This document shows positions 1-13,945 of a stretch of DNA of 64,000 nucleotides, one piece after another. Every line of letters starts with the position of its first letter. Position 1 is the stretch's first letter. A program made the translations under genes and the position numbers. The notes beneath the pieces are model-generated. The model worked only from the letters and a program-made list of their open reading frames with translations. It was not told where the DNA came from and made no database searches. The DNA is from Pardosa pseudoannulata (taxonomy: Eukaryota > Arthropoda > Arachnida > Araneae > Lycosidae), in assembly GCA_032207245.1 (NCBI GenBank), contig CM063502.1, positions 136,505,998 to 136,569,997 on the forward strand, written 5' to 3'.

Positions 1-3000
1 GTACAATAAAAGAGTTTTTTTATACTGTGTTGAAATAAGAAAGTAAAAATAATTTCAAATCCCAATAAATATTTTAAATATATTATGTTCATAATAATAC
101 GTTATTACCAGTAATAACATATAAAAACAGTGAACTTTGAAACAGTCAAAATTTGTAAGGTACTTTCTCAAAGCTAGAATTTTTTGTAGTGAGGCAGTTT
201 TTCTTCTAACTTAGGGATATGTTGGATTAATTTTACAAATGTATGCTGAGTTTATGAGGAAAGTTTAAAGAAATATTAATAAAGTTTATTCAATTATTTT
301 ATCGTTAGGATAACATTCACTAGTCTACTTTTAACATGCTTTAACACAGTTATGAATTATTTAAAAATATATAACTGAATTGAACAAGATATAATTTTCT
401 AGCACGATTTATTGGAGTTTCACTGTGTATTTTCCCCTTAGGTGTTTTCCCATCTCTCTCCCCTTTAGAACTGAAGAATTGATGAGGGTGCAAAACTCAA
501 ACAGGGAAGTCACTGGTACATTGCTGATAAAATTGTAGGGGGATCATGCCACGTCACCCTCCCTAGTTTCCAGATATCATCGATGTATGTTTCATACTAC
601 TGTTATAAGAGGAAAAAATGTAACTCTAGACATGAATAGAACTCGGGATAGCAAGATCTTGAGGTGCATTGTTACCTGACCTCATTTTTCACGTTATTGA
701 CCAAATAACGAGAAGATTTCTCTTTCCAAAAAAATAAAATCTTTCAAAAAGGAAGGTGAATTTTCCCGTTTGTAAGAACTAGAAATAAAATAGAAAAACC
801 CTGGAGCTCATTATTTTCCATTTTGCCCTGACATAACCTCTTGAGATCTAAGCTTAAGATAATATGTATATCCAATGAATTATATGTTCTTCTAATCACA
901 TGTTATATTCAACAATCTAATAAATATAATTTTTTAAATTTTGTTAGAGATGACATAGACTATAGTACACTGGGAAAATTTCAAAATTTTCTAAATAAGA
1001 AATTTTATTTTTATCAATATACGTTCAGTTTATTAATAACAAATTTACATCGATCTTCGCTGCAAGTTATCCCATTACTTTCTGCTGGTAATTATGTTTA
1101 GATATGTTTAGCAATATGTATAATTAAATTATTTATGTTACAGTCAGTTTTACTTGTTTATATTGATTAGTTCTTGATAATATCGATCTAGCACTTGGTT
1201 TCCACAACGAAATTTTTTACAACAGAAAAAAATTAAAACATTCATTTTAGTAGATGGAAGGTCTCAAGAGGTTTGTATGATGATTTTAAAATATACTTAA
1301 ACAAAATGTGAATTAATCGCATTGAACAATTACCATAAGTCTCATCTGATACTATTTACAGTATACTTAATTTTAATGCTCATAATAATTATATTCATTT
1401 CATTACACCATTATTTGAAGATGCATTAAATATTTCTTTATGTTTCAAATTTTTGAAGTACTGGGGGAGATGTATATTATGTTAAAATTAATTCTTGATC
1501 ATTTCCTTTATTACTCACTTATTACTCATTTTTATTCCAAGGACCTCGAACTAAAGCAGTTTCAAATAAGTGTTTTTGAGTTCTTATTAGAGTATTTGAG
1601 TGTATTAACGCCTTAAGAGTTTCATTTTTTTTCCCGAATTTCATTAAAAAGATATCACATTTTTTATTGCATATTTTCGTTTGTTCTATATTTGTAAGCT
1701 GAAAAATATTATTAAAAGTTATATTTCTAATTATTTTAAGCATGTATGACAACTTTTTTTACAAGAAAAAACTGTTTTCCCTGGAAGTTGTCTTTTCTCT
1801 CTCCTGTACGCCGGAAAGAATAGTTAATTTACAGTAGGGTTTATAAAAATATAAATTCGATTTCAATTACTAAATCGATTACAATTACTACACAATTATT
1901 TTCAAATGCAAATACTACAAGTACATTTACTTAACCGGATTTTTCAAAGATCAAATATAGTGCATGATATCTTGAAAAAGGGCAAGAGGGCAAGGGTCCA
2001 ACGTCACAGTCTATAGAAAAGTACCTAGTCTCTTTTCTAATTTTTTTTGCCACTATAATTTTACTTCAGTTAACACACATAGTACTGTTTGCAGGTCTTA
2101 GTTTTTTGTCTATAGGTTTAATTACTTTAAAAGGTCTTTCTTGATTAGTCTCTTAAAAACTCAAGCCAAAAACTCAAAGATGAAAACTCTAAGAGCAAAA
2201 CCTATTAGAAAGTCTGCGCTTTTAAACCAAAATGAATACACTTCGAAAACTAACATCTTATAGAAATCTATACGACTTATTTAATATTACGATACAAAAG
2301 ATACGACCAAACAGTGAGAATGACCAATAAATCAGATTGTCCATACTCCGTACTGGCAATTCATTAAAGGCACGGTAACCTTGCCCGTATGGTGTACGTG
2401 AAAAACAGGCAAGGGATTAAAAATAATATAGTACACTAATTGGTAGCTTTATAAATACTTTGACTTTATGAACAGATACGTTATATTCTGCAGATGATGC
2501 TTTCAGGATTAAACTAAATTTATAAAACTAGGAGTAATATATAGTTGCTTTAGGATGTTAAAGGTCTTTAGTGTATTTTACAGTAGATATCAGGGCATAT
2601 ATGTAATTTTATATCATTTATATTTAATTTTATACCCATAGCTTCTAGGATTTAATACTGATACTTTATGAAATTAAATTTTTTTTAAAAGTTTTATAAA
2701 AGTTACTTCGAAGTTGTTTGGATCGCAACACGAGCAGAAATTTACGCTCTTATTTTATGCTTGATTTCATTTCTTAGCTTTCCTGTAATATTAAATACTT
2801 TTCTATTTGATATAAGGAAATAAATTACTAAATTCAAGATTTATACAAATATCTAGTATGTATTGATCAGTCAGTAGAAATATATTTATTAATGTGTTGA
2901 TTGAGCTGTCAGATAACCAATGAAGAGGAATAAGAAAATCCCGTAAGCTGTGTAAAGTTAAGAAATTTTTCTTTCAAAATAGGGAATATCACTAAACAAA

Positions 3001-3866
3001 TTCATTGATAAAAAATATTCAAAAATAATATATCCCTGCTTCCATGCTAGTTTCTCTTTACAAAAATGTAAATGTTTTCGGCCACGTCTGATACGTGTGA
3101 GGAAATTTTACTCAGTCATATTCAAAACAGAAAAATAAATTGCCGAAATGCTGCAATTTTATCTTATTAAAATACGTCAAAATTTCTTCCTACCGAAAAG
3201 AAACAGTAATTTTACATGATTCTGTGAGACTCTTCTTCCCACTTTATATTTGTTGCTCAACTAAATGTTTATATCTAAATATATCAGATCATAAAGCCTT
3301 TAACAGAAATATAGTATTTCTCTTATTTATGCATTCTCCAAACGTCCAACTTAGGAGAATGCATAAACAACTCTCTCTCCTCGTTTCGCCCGAATCACTA
3401 TGATGTGACCTATCGCAAGATCCTGCAGGATAAACGCTAAATTTCATTCCCTTATCCGTATCACAAATATCATTACGCTTAAATCCGAAGCAATATCGTA
3501 ACTTTAGCTTCCAGGGATCCGATTCCCCTCAAAGAGAAAAATTGATGTTCTTTTCGTTAGATGTGCGTGTGCCGCATTAAACAAAGGCACTACCAGATCC
3601 TTGCTCTGCTAGACGAACATATAAAAATATTTTCGTACTTCTAGCATTTTTTTCTATAATAAAATTTTATTTTAAAGATGATTTAAAGCATTTTTGTAAA
3701 TTATTTATTTGGAATGAAGAGTAATGAAAAATTGTACATATGCATTCAAATGGAACTAAATTGCTCAAATTAAATTTTTAAAGTAGGATTTTTAAATTAT
3801 TTTTTAAAAAATATTTTGTACAATTTAAATTTATCGGTATATTATCCCAGCAAATCCTGGTGATAC
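1..3866. other. A+T-rich DNA without a recognisable gene
   Basis: No ORF here has an ATG start, sensible composition and length enough to argue for a gene; the longest frames start at TTG codons or are low-complexity. Two small things stand out. A pyrimidine run ending in CAG-like acceptors lies near 440 and 468, followed by a short open frame that runs into a stop near 537. A perfect hairpin lies at 3326-3367, listed separately. The stretch from about 3400 to 3620 is slightly richer in G+C but shows no frame or motif. Confidence 0.6.
3326..3367. repeat. Perfect 14-bp inverted repeat (hairpin)
   Basis: TTTATGCATTCTCC at 3326-3339 is followed after 14 bases by its exact reverse complement at 3354-3367. 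The arms contain the palindrome ATGCAT. No transposon terminal repeats or target duplication are visible around it. It could be a chance palindrome, a terminal fold-back of a small element or a cruciform site. Confidence 0.7.
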
Positions 3867-6612
3867 AGTATAGTACCAATAATATTTAACTTGGAAATCT
3901 TCTTATTTTTATTTATATTAACATTGCCATTTCAGGTAATTCTTTTGTAATATATAATTATATCTCTATTAGAAACATAATTTTTAAATTAAATTGAAGT
4001 AAATATCTTTTTATTTATATAACGTTAAACTTGAGACGTATCTAACATTTTAAAATTAAAAAATTAAATCTGTTAAAATCTTAATTAAAAAATAGCCCTT
4101 TCTTATTGATAAAGTTATATATATTACACGTATTAATAAGATCAGTATAGTACCAATAAAATTTAACTTGGAAAGAGTCTTATTTTTATTTATATTAACA
4201 TTGCCATTTCAAGTAAATTTTTTGTAATATATAATTATATCTCTATTAGAAACATAATTTTTAAATTAAATTGAAGTAAATATCTTTTTATTTCTATAAC
4301 GTTAAACTTAAGACGTATCTAACATTTTAAAATTAAAAAATTAAATCTGTTAAAATATTAATTAAAAAATAGCCCTTTCTTATTGATAAACTTATATATA
4401 TTACACGTATTAATAAGATCAGTATATTACCAATAATATTTAACTTGGAAAGCTTCTTATTTTTATTTATATTAACATTGCCATTTCAGGTAATTTTTTG
4501 TAATATATAATTATATCTCTATTAGAAACATAATTTTTAAATTAAATTGAAGTAAATAACTTTTTACTTCTCTAAACTTAAGCTTGAGACGTATCTAACA
4601 TTTTAAAGTTAAAAAATTAAATCTGTGAAGATGAGAATTTAAAAAAATAGCCGTTCTTATTAATAAAGTTATATATATTACACGTATTAATAAGATCAGT
4701 ATAGTACCAATAATATTTAACTTGGAAAGCTTATTATTTTTATTTATATTAACATTGCCATTTCAAGTAAATTTTTTGTAATGTATAATTATATCTCTAT
4801 TAGAAACATAATTTTTAAATTAAATTGAAGTAAATATCTTTTTATTTCTATACCGTTAAACTTGAGAGGTATCTAACATTTTAAAATTAAAAAATTAAAT
4901 CTGTTAAAATATTAATTAAAAAATAGCCCTTTCTTATTGATAAAGTTATATATATTACACGTATTAATAAGATCAGTATAGTACCAATAATATTTAACTT
5001 GGAAAGCTTATTATTTTTATTTATATTAACATTGCCATTTCAAGTAATTTTTTCGTAATATATAATTATATCTCTATGAGAAACATAATTTTAAAATTAA
5101 ATTGAAGTAAATATCTTTTTATTTCTATACCGTTAAACTTGAGACGTATCTAACATTTTAAAATTAAAAAATTAAATCTGTTAAAATAATAATTAAAAAA
5201 TAGCCCTTTCTTATTGATAAAGTTATATATATATATTACACGTATTAATAAAATCAGTATAGTACCAATAATATTTAACTTGGAAAGCTTCTTATTTTTA
5301 TTTATATTAACATTGCCATTTCAGGTAATTTTTTCGTAATATATAATTATATCTCTATTAGAAACATAATTTTTAAATTAAATTGAAGTAAATATCTTTT
5401 TATTTCTTTAACGTTAAACTTGTGACGTATCTAACATTTTAAAATTAAAAAATTAAATCTGTTAAAATATTAATTAAAAAATAGCCCTTTCTTATGGATA
5501 AAGTTATATATATATTACACGTATTAATAAGATCAGTATAGTACCAATAATATTTAACTTGGAAAGCTTCTTATTTTTATTTATATTAACATTGCCATTT
5601 CAGGTAATTTTTTCGTAATATATAATTATATCTCTATGAGAAACATAATTTTAAAATTAAATTGAAGTAAATATCTTTTTATTTCTATACCGTTAAACTT
5701 GAGACGTATCTAACATTTTAAAATTAAAAAATTAAATCTGTTAAAATAATATTTAAAAAATAGCCCTTTCTTATTGATAAAGTTATATATATATTACACG
5801 TATTAATAAAATCAGTATAGTACCAATAATATTTAACTTGGAAAGCTTCTTATTTTTATTTATATTAACATTGCCATTTCAGGTAATTTTTTTGTAATAT
5901 ATAATTATATCTCTATTAGAAACATAATTTTTAAATTAAATTGAAGTAAATATCTTTTTATTTCTATAACGTTAAACTTCAGACGTATCTAACATTTTAA
6001 AATTAAAAAAATAAATCTGTTAAAATAATAATTAAAAAATAGCTCTTTCTTATTGATAAAGTTATATATATTACACGTATTAATAAGATCAGTATAGTAC
6101 CAATAATATTTAACTTGGAAAGCTTCTTATTTTTATTTATATTAACATTGCCATTTCAAGTAAATTTTTTGTAATATATAATTATATCTCTATTAGAAAC
6201 ATAATTTTTAAATTAAATTGAAGTAAATAACTTTTTATTTCTCTAAAGTTAAACTTGAGACGTATCTAACATTTTAAAATTAAAAAATTAAATCTGTTAA
6301 AATGTGAATTAAAAAATAGCCCTTTCTTATTGATAAAGTTATATATATTATACGTATTAATAAGATCAGTATAGTACCAATAATATTTAACTTGGAAAGC
6401 TTTTTTTATTTATATTAACATGCCATTTCAGTAAATTTTTTGTAATATATAATTATATCTCTATTAGAAACATAATTTTTAATTAAATTGAAGTAAATAT
6501 TTTTATTTTAACTTAAACTTGAGACGTATCTAACATTTTAAAAAAAAATTAATCTGTTAAAATAATTAAAAAAATAGTCTATTGATAAATTATATATTAT
6601 CTATTAATAAAC
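3867..6612. repeat. Satellite array, ten ~277-bp units
   Basis: The phrase AGTATAGTACCAATAATATT recurs at 3867, 4144, 4421, 4698, 4975, 5256, 5535, 5814, 6091 and 6368. This gives spacings of 277, 277, 277, 277, 281, 279, 279, 277 and 277. Units are very similar and extremely A+T-rich. The longer units carry extra TA in the run before ATTACACGTATTAATAA. Units starting at 4975 and 5535 share private variants (CTCTATGAG, CTATACCG, TTTTTCGTAAT), which suggests that a two-unit block was duplicated. The last unit is shortened by many small deletions. There are no spacers, so this is a tandem satellite and not a CRISPR array. No coding capacity is present. Confidence 0.95.
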
Positions 6613-9600
6613 AACAGAGAATGAACTTTTATTTTGTTTTAAAAAAATGCTTTCTTTTAATACAGCAGTTATTTTTCGTTGATTTCTAATACTTGTGTAT
6701 ATATTTTAATATAAAAATAATAATTGCTTTTTAAAACAAATAAATTTTAAGTTAAACAAATTTAATAATAGTAAGGAAAATTTTTATTAATTTTATTTTA
6801 AATATTATGTAAAAGATTTTTTTCAGTTAATATGATGTTTTATAAATTAAAAACAAAATTTTAAAGTATAATATTTTTACTAGCATTCTTCAATTTTTTC
6901 GTTTTTTATTTTTATTTAATATTTTGAACAGTTTTTATTATTTGTTTGTTGATAAATTAAATAGTTAATTTATAGGAAATATTCTTTATATTTAAACGTG
7001 GAATGTGCTTGAAAACACAGCACTTTTCTAAATTTAAATTGATTTTTAACAGTTTGAAGGGAGCCGAAATTTAAAATTGATATACAGATTAATTTGAATA
7101 TATATTAAAAGTGCTTGGTAATCACAATAATCTGTGAAAAGCTATGTTGCAAGGAATATATTAAAAATAAATGAAATTTATGAAATAGGAATTTGTAAAA
7201 AATATTACCTATTTTTAAGAAAACATTTTTGACGGTGTTAATTTTTATATGAACTTACATATGCGCAATGTTTTATAATTTTAAGTTAATAATTTATAAA
7301 ATGCTTAGTACCGTTCGCTATCTGTTTTAAAGATAACTGTTAAGTGTCTAATTTTATTGAATTAATTTTCTATCTTCAATAATTTTATTTTGAACTCAAT
7401 TACTTTCGTTAATTAAAAATTTTGTTTGGCTTCTACAATAAACGAAAAACAAGTAGAATAAGAGAGTAAGATCAAATAATAATTGCTTTAATATCCGATA
7501 TTAAATTACTAAAAATTAGAGTTAAAACAAATATTAGAAAGCAGAGCAAGATTACGGTGCCCGGAAATTCTTTTATTAAGTTGTATCATGTAATATTCAA
7601 AAGTAAATATTAAAGTATCTTAAAGTATTCTGATAATGATGCTTGAAATACTATTTTACATTAACTATTAAGATTATAAACAAATTAATAATAGAAATAT
7701 TGAAAAGATTTTTCAAGTAATAAGCAAGTCGATTTTTTTTTAAAAAGAAGTTACTGATAAGGAGCCGTAGAGTAAAGTCATATTTTTCCCAAGATTATTC
7801 TATTTGAAAACCAACTGTTAAATACACAAGAAATCGTGAAGATATTTCTGGTGGATGTTGTCCATTTTAGAGGAAACTAAAATTTAGGTGTAAATTTCAA
7901 TACAATATAATATTTAAAACAAACAACTTGTAACAATAAAAAACTACTGTAGTTAAACTTAAGTTCTTTATAAAGTGTTCCGCAATCCCATAAAATATTT
8001 AAAGAAATCAATTCCGTAATCATAAATGAATGAACTGTATTTTTTAAAAATAATTTACTAAAGTATGTGATTTTATATTTGTGAGAGACAAAAAATATCC
8101 ATTTCTTACCGTTATAGAAGTTTTAATAAAATAAAATGACGCTAATTTTAAAAATTATCATGCCCATGGATTTTCAATGGCTAGATTTTGGTTTAACTAC
8201 AAATTAGAAGCCGTAATTTGAAAGTTTGCACTCTGTGGCTAGAGGCAGAACGGACTACATGTTGAATATTTAATTAACTAAATTTTTTTACTTTAACATA
8301 ACATTAGAATTATGCTGTATTTCCATATTCAACTACAGAGCAAAAAGGAAAACAATTAAGGAAGAGAGTAAGCTAATTTCTTGGATTATACTGGGCAAAA
8401 CTTGACGCTATTGATGGAGAAGTAAATAGTGTGTTAAAACATGCATACGGAGAATATTTTAGCGAGGAAAAAAATTAGGAACATCTATACTTTTCCCCCC
8501 AAATGTTGTTATCATTTTGTCTTATCTATGGCATGCATTTGATTTGCTTTTGCAAAATTATCTAAAATTCATTATTATCCTGATTAAGAAATTATTGGAC
8601 TTCCCTAATGCTGTTTATAAAAAAAGAAAACATAGTTTTATACAGAAATTTCGGAAATTTTTTGATAAACGTTTGGTTCCTAACCTCTAAATGAAAAAAG
8701 CAAAATGTTTAGAGAATTAGGAACTATTCAATACAAAAAAAAAAAAAAAAAATACTTCAGGAATAATTTACCAAAATTAAGAATTATCGCACTATTATTT
8801 TAATAAGCTACACTTCAACTGTTATTAGTTTTTTATAGGAAAAAGCGCTTACGTAAGTTTAGCAATAGAAAAAGTTCATGTTATATTGTAAGAAGGGAAT
8901 ATTTTTCAGATAACTTGAAGGACAATTTTAAAAAGTGCCAAAAAGAATTGCATTCTTTATACTAAATCTCATTAACCCGTTTTTCACAAATAACAAAGCT
9001 TTCTTTTTCAGAATTATCTACAAAAGAAATGTGCAGTGTAATTAAATCTTTAGCAAAAAAACAATAAACTCCATTTTTCTTTTAATAAGCATTTTCAAAG
9101 TTCATACATACAAAGTATTTCTTTCCGTTTTCTTAACGTCAAAGAGAAATTTAATAATGTAAAACAACATTAATGAAATTCACTTTGATTTTTTTTCAAT
9201 TAAGTAGCTTATAAAAGTGAAAAAGTATTGTTCCAAGAAATAGTTCTATAACAGATAATTAAAAGTTATTGATAAGAAAAGTAGAATTTACGGACTTGAA
9301 ACAAAATTTTTGGATGTTAGAAAAAGGTTAAATGAGAAGTTTTTGTTTAATTTTTATGACATTAAACATCAATAAAACTATGGAACTAAGGAGAAAAAAC
9401 TGTCTGATATGCGGTTTTATAGAAACAAAATAAGTTTAAAGGTTTGTCATTAATCATGCTTTTAAGTAAACGAATCTTATTACCTTTTTGAAGTAAAAAT
9501 TGATATTAAAGAGAATTTTTGTCCCATTAGTATAAGGTAGAAGTATGCAAAAACAGTTTACAATTAAAGAACACAATTTTTAGAATTTTCGACCAAAAAA

Positions 9601-12600
9601 GAATGGATAAAATGTTTATTTAATGAAAATTTTACTATTTCGCAAATTCATTTATTTAACTTTTAAATCTGGACATATTTTTACTTTACAAAATATGGCG
9701 GTGCTCATTTATTTAAGTAAAAAATTAAAGCATCCTAACAATTATTTTGAGCCTATTTGATAATTAATCATTTAATAAAATATTTTTATTTAGTCATGAC
9801 CAAAAATTGGGAAATAAACACTAGTACTGCAATTAAAAAAACGATCAAAATATTTTAGAAATTTACAAAATCCCATCTAAGCATTTTAAGTCGTTGTTAA
9901 GCGTCAAAAAACATAGTTACGAAATAAAAACGTAACAAATGAAATGGAATTTTAATTATTTCGGTAAATATTTTTTGTCCATTTAACAAATAATATAGGT
10001 TAATAGCAGAGGCTTGAAGTTTTTCTGAAATCTTAATTAAGAAAATATGTTAAATGGAAGTTAAAAAGTAGAAAAAAGGATAATTTCAGGTTTAATTATT
10101 TAGTGATAATTCGTAGCTGATTCAGTGGGGTTTGCCTATATTTACAAGTATACAAAATTTAATAGAAGTTTAAACTACCTTAATAAATATCTATATTTTC
10201 TTGAAGGAAAGTAACTGATGCAAAATATAAGTATATAAAAACCATTATTAAGTTTATTACTTTTAATTGTAGTGAGTTGCAATAGCTTATTAGCTTAAAA
10301 TACGCAATTCTGAATTTTACTCTATTTGCGAGTACCATATCTTATTTGATAAATTTTACAAGATAAACGATCTCTTGAAGCTATTGTTACAGAAAATGTT
10401 TCGATATACAAAAGAATTTATTGCATTTTGAAAAGCAGATTTGATATTCCTCGGAATGGATAATATGAAAATTTTGAGAAATAATCAATGAATTCAAACT
10501 TTCTGGCAATTCATAAACTGCTGACCTTAAAAGATGACAGAAAAATTTATAATTGAATACGTTGACCTGCTACTGCTGGCGTAAATTAAAGTTATTTCAA
10601 GCTGTATTCCTGGTTGATGCTGACTTGAATTCTCGTCCAGAAATTGTTGTTTAGGAATGTGAAAATTGTATTTACAGGTATGCGTAATAAGAAAATAGGA
10701 ATAGGAGAGAAATATAATTTACATATATTCCGTTATTGTTTTACTTATTTTCTATTTTGCTATATCAATACTTTCATATTTGAACTCGTTTTCATTAAAT
10801 TTTTATCCTTGCCATAGTGATACGAGATTACTGAAAGAAGCTTTAAAACTTTGTTAACGCCAGTATTCAATTTACCGTTTCGAATGTGTTAAAATTTTGT
10901 ACAAAAAGAAACTCAAGAAATTAGCTTCAAGTATGCTATTTCCGATGACTGCTTAGCTGAAAATGTATTATAAATTTACAAATAACGTTTATAAATTTAA
11001 GATTTCATTCTTGATTAGCATGGCACTATTAACTATTTGTGCTGTCACATGAAGACAATATGAATTTTCTCTGACAATATTGGTCAACCTTTCTTTCTTT
11101 GATGAAGCTGTAGAGTAATAGTGCTTTAGTCATTAATGAAATATATTTTAATTAGGGATTCAGAAGTTGTTATTTTTCGAGAGGGATTTTTTTAACTTTA
11201 TAATATCAAAAATAATAAAATCTGTTAGACAACTTGATGAAGAATAGAATACCTAAGGTTAAAACACTTTTTCATCTTTTCTTCTTATCTAGTGTAATTG
11301 TTTAAAAAAAAACTTATATTCTTATATGAAATGTACTATTTATTAAATTTTTTTATATTGTTTCATGAAGTTTAACATTTTTCCTATTCTCAAATTAGCA
11401 AAATTGTTTCAAATTTAGTCATATCTTAGGGTAGTTTGATCTATGAAATAAAAATATGAATTCTAGTAATTTTTTATTTATGTAAGGATTTATAACTACA
11501 GTTCATGAATATGGTAAATATAAACGTTTACGGAATATTCCATACATTAAAAAATAAAAACAGTAAAATATATCTTTTTAGCAAAGCAATAAATCAAGCT
11601 TTAAAAATTTCTTGATCACAAAAGTATTAATATCTAAAACTCTAAATGTTTATTGTGGCCTACACATTACATATTTAAAGTACTTGCTTATGAATTTTAT
11701 AAAATTGTACGTCTCATTATACACAGCGTCTAGTAAATTCTCCAGTTCCATATGAGTTATGGGCATTTAATAATTTAGTAATCTGTAATAACTACGGTTT
11801 TGATTCACAAGAGGAAGTTATTCACACGTTTTATTTTTCATCTGGTTGAAGTTTTAAAATTAAATTTTTGCTACATTTTAATCTTGTATTTTCACGTCAT
11901 GTTTATGGTTTAATGAGATTTTTTTGGGAGTCATCTAGTATTATAAATCTTTTTTCACATCAAAATTTGATATTCACATGAGCTTCCCTTTTTAAAATAT
12001 ATGCAGTTGTACTGAAAAAAATCATAACAAAAATAATTGTTTACTTTGACATAACTACATGCTCAACAATCTTTGTAATAAATTATAAATTAAATGTATT
12101 TTATTCGGAATTCAAACAATTATTCATGCGTTCTATTAGCTTTCTATTAAGTAATATGGAACTAGAATATTTTTAATAAAAATTAAAGAAATTTTTGATA
12201 CGATTACCTAGACTAAAATTTGACTAATCGCTGTAAATTATGTTAATCACCTTACTTTTCCATACTAGCTTTGAAAGAATTCTTAAAAAGTAATCTTAGA
12301 AATAAGCAGCAAAACTTTCAGTTATTATTTTATCTTGAGGAAAAGTAAGAGAAAAACTTTAAATAGTGGAACTAAAGAACTGAGCTATTTAATTATTAAT
12401 GCGCTTGTACTAGCCTAACTTTTCATTTAATTTACAAAAAGTATCTTACAGGTAAAGTAATACCCTAATTTATCTTTTAAGACAGAAAAGCACGAGGAGC
12501 TATTCAAGCTTTTATTTGAATGCTTTTTTCCTCCTTACATCCTAAATTAAGTTTGTTTTTGAAAACTTTTTGCGAATTACATTGGGAAGTACTTTTTTTA

Positions 12601-13019
12601 CTTGTTTCCTTGTGTTAATGGTATTTTATAAAAACCTATTGTTTTCATACTGAGTTACTTAGGTTGTAAAAAGATAACTTTTGAAATATTTTCATAACGA
12701 AATAAAAATAACATTTAAACTAACTTTAGTATGAATGAAACTATTGTGCTTATAATTTTATCATTGTAGCATAGTATTATATATGATGTTGAATCGTTCT
12801 ATTAATAAGTTAGTTTCTTTCTGGATTTTTTTTTTCTTTTTTTTATAAAATCTTGATAAAAGTAAATGCGTCTATATAACTACTATCACTATTCCATAAG
12901 TTTCTTAGTTTGATATTGATTCATAGAAAATAATACAAGAAAATTTTAATGTATTAAAATAAGCTTATAATCAAATTCACATTATAACCTGCTATCTTTT
13001 TTACAAATATCTCCTCCTA
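6613..13019. other. A+T-rich DNA, no gene or element recognised
   Basis: About 6.4 kb with stops in all frames every few codons, poly(A) and poly(T) runs (for example at 8737-8752) and no terminal repeats, SINE boxes or transposase motifs that I can see. Around 10550-10680 the composition is slightly less A+T-rich and a short frame ends at TAG, but without a convincing splice pair. Confidence 0.6.
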
Positions 13020-13945
13020 AGGAGAAGGTGGTATCTTCGAATTCAGGTCTCAGTCGCTTACCAGCTGCCAGATTGTCAACACATGCATTCCCATGAATCC
13101 TGTTTCGACGTTATGCTAAATGGCGTGATTGATATTTCTGTGGATTATGCTCTCAAATTTTGTGTTCAACTTAGAAATTACGCTATCAAAACGTTTTTAA
13201 TAATTCAGCAGAACTTTGGGTACTTGATTGTCTTAATCGGAAGTTTTACGATAGCAAAAGCCATTCAAGAAGAGCTGACTGTAGGTTGCAGACTAACCTG
13301 AACTGAAGATTAAATCGACAACCATGTGACGCGTGTTTATTTTTGTTAAAAGCATCACAGAAACAGCTATTTACTGAAATGTAAGATAATATTTGAAATT
13401 GAATAAGGTGCTTCAAACTGATCTCAAAAGATTCGGCAGACGAAAAAAAAAAATCATTTCTTTTGGTGCCAGGAATTCTTGGAAATGTGTGAGATTGTGC
13501 ATTATTTTTCAGACTGTTAACATCGATTTTATATAATGCATTTTGGAGTTCTACCCAGAGACAAAAATAGTTGAAAGTGATGCATCCCAGCATCGTCCTG
13601 CACAAACAAATTACTCCTGATCAAATAAATCCAGTATAAAACCATGGAAATTGCCTTTTTCGTCGTTAGTGGCATTCTCAACCCCGAATTCGTTTTGACC
13701 GTGATGACTATGAAAACAGATTTCTGCTTGGTAGTATTCAAAAAACTGAAAAGGAAGATTGTGTGCTATCGAAGCGACATTAGAAGCATGTGGAAACTTT
13801 ATCACGACAAAGCAGCAAGTCTCATTGTCTTCATTGTCAATGATTTTCCGGACAGCCTCCTTCACTCCATTTCATCCCCAGCCTCCCAAACATCCCTAAC
13901 CTGGCTTCTCCAAGCTTTGTTTAGTTTCCACTTTTTTTAAGGAAG
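13020..13945. other. G+C-elevated island of unknown origin
   Basis: This segment is visibly richer in G+C than its surroundings, and several overlapping frames of 70-119 codons stay open on both strands. On the plus strand an ATG in good context (ACCATGG) at 13644 opens 98 codons. On the minus strand a frame of 84 codons covers 13611-13865, but it starts at GTG, not ATG. A good minus-strand donor (CTG|GTAAGC) lies at 13056-13062. It closes a short open stretch down from about 13116 that includes an in-frame ATG GGA ATG. I do not recognise any protein family in any frame. It could be a decayed host exon cluster, a pseudogene or an old retroelement. Confidence 0.35.

Noticed and set aside
841..1101. 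86-codon ORF
   Set aside because: Starts at TTG, has A+T-driven composition, and shows no motif or splice context.
3867..6612. Regularly spaced repeats as a possible CRISPR array
   Set aside because: Units are contiguous 277-bp monomers without unique spacers, in a eukaryotic context; this is a satellite.
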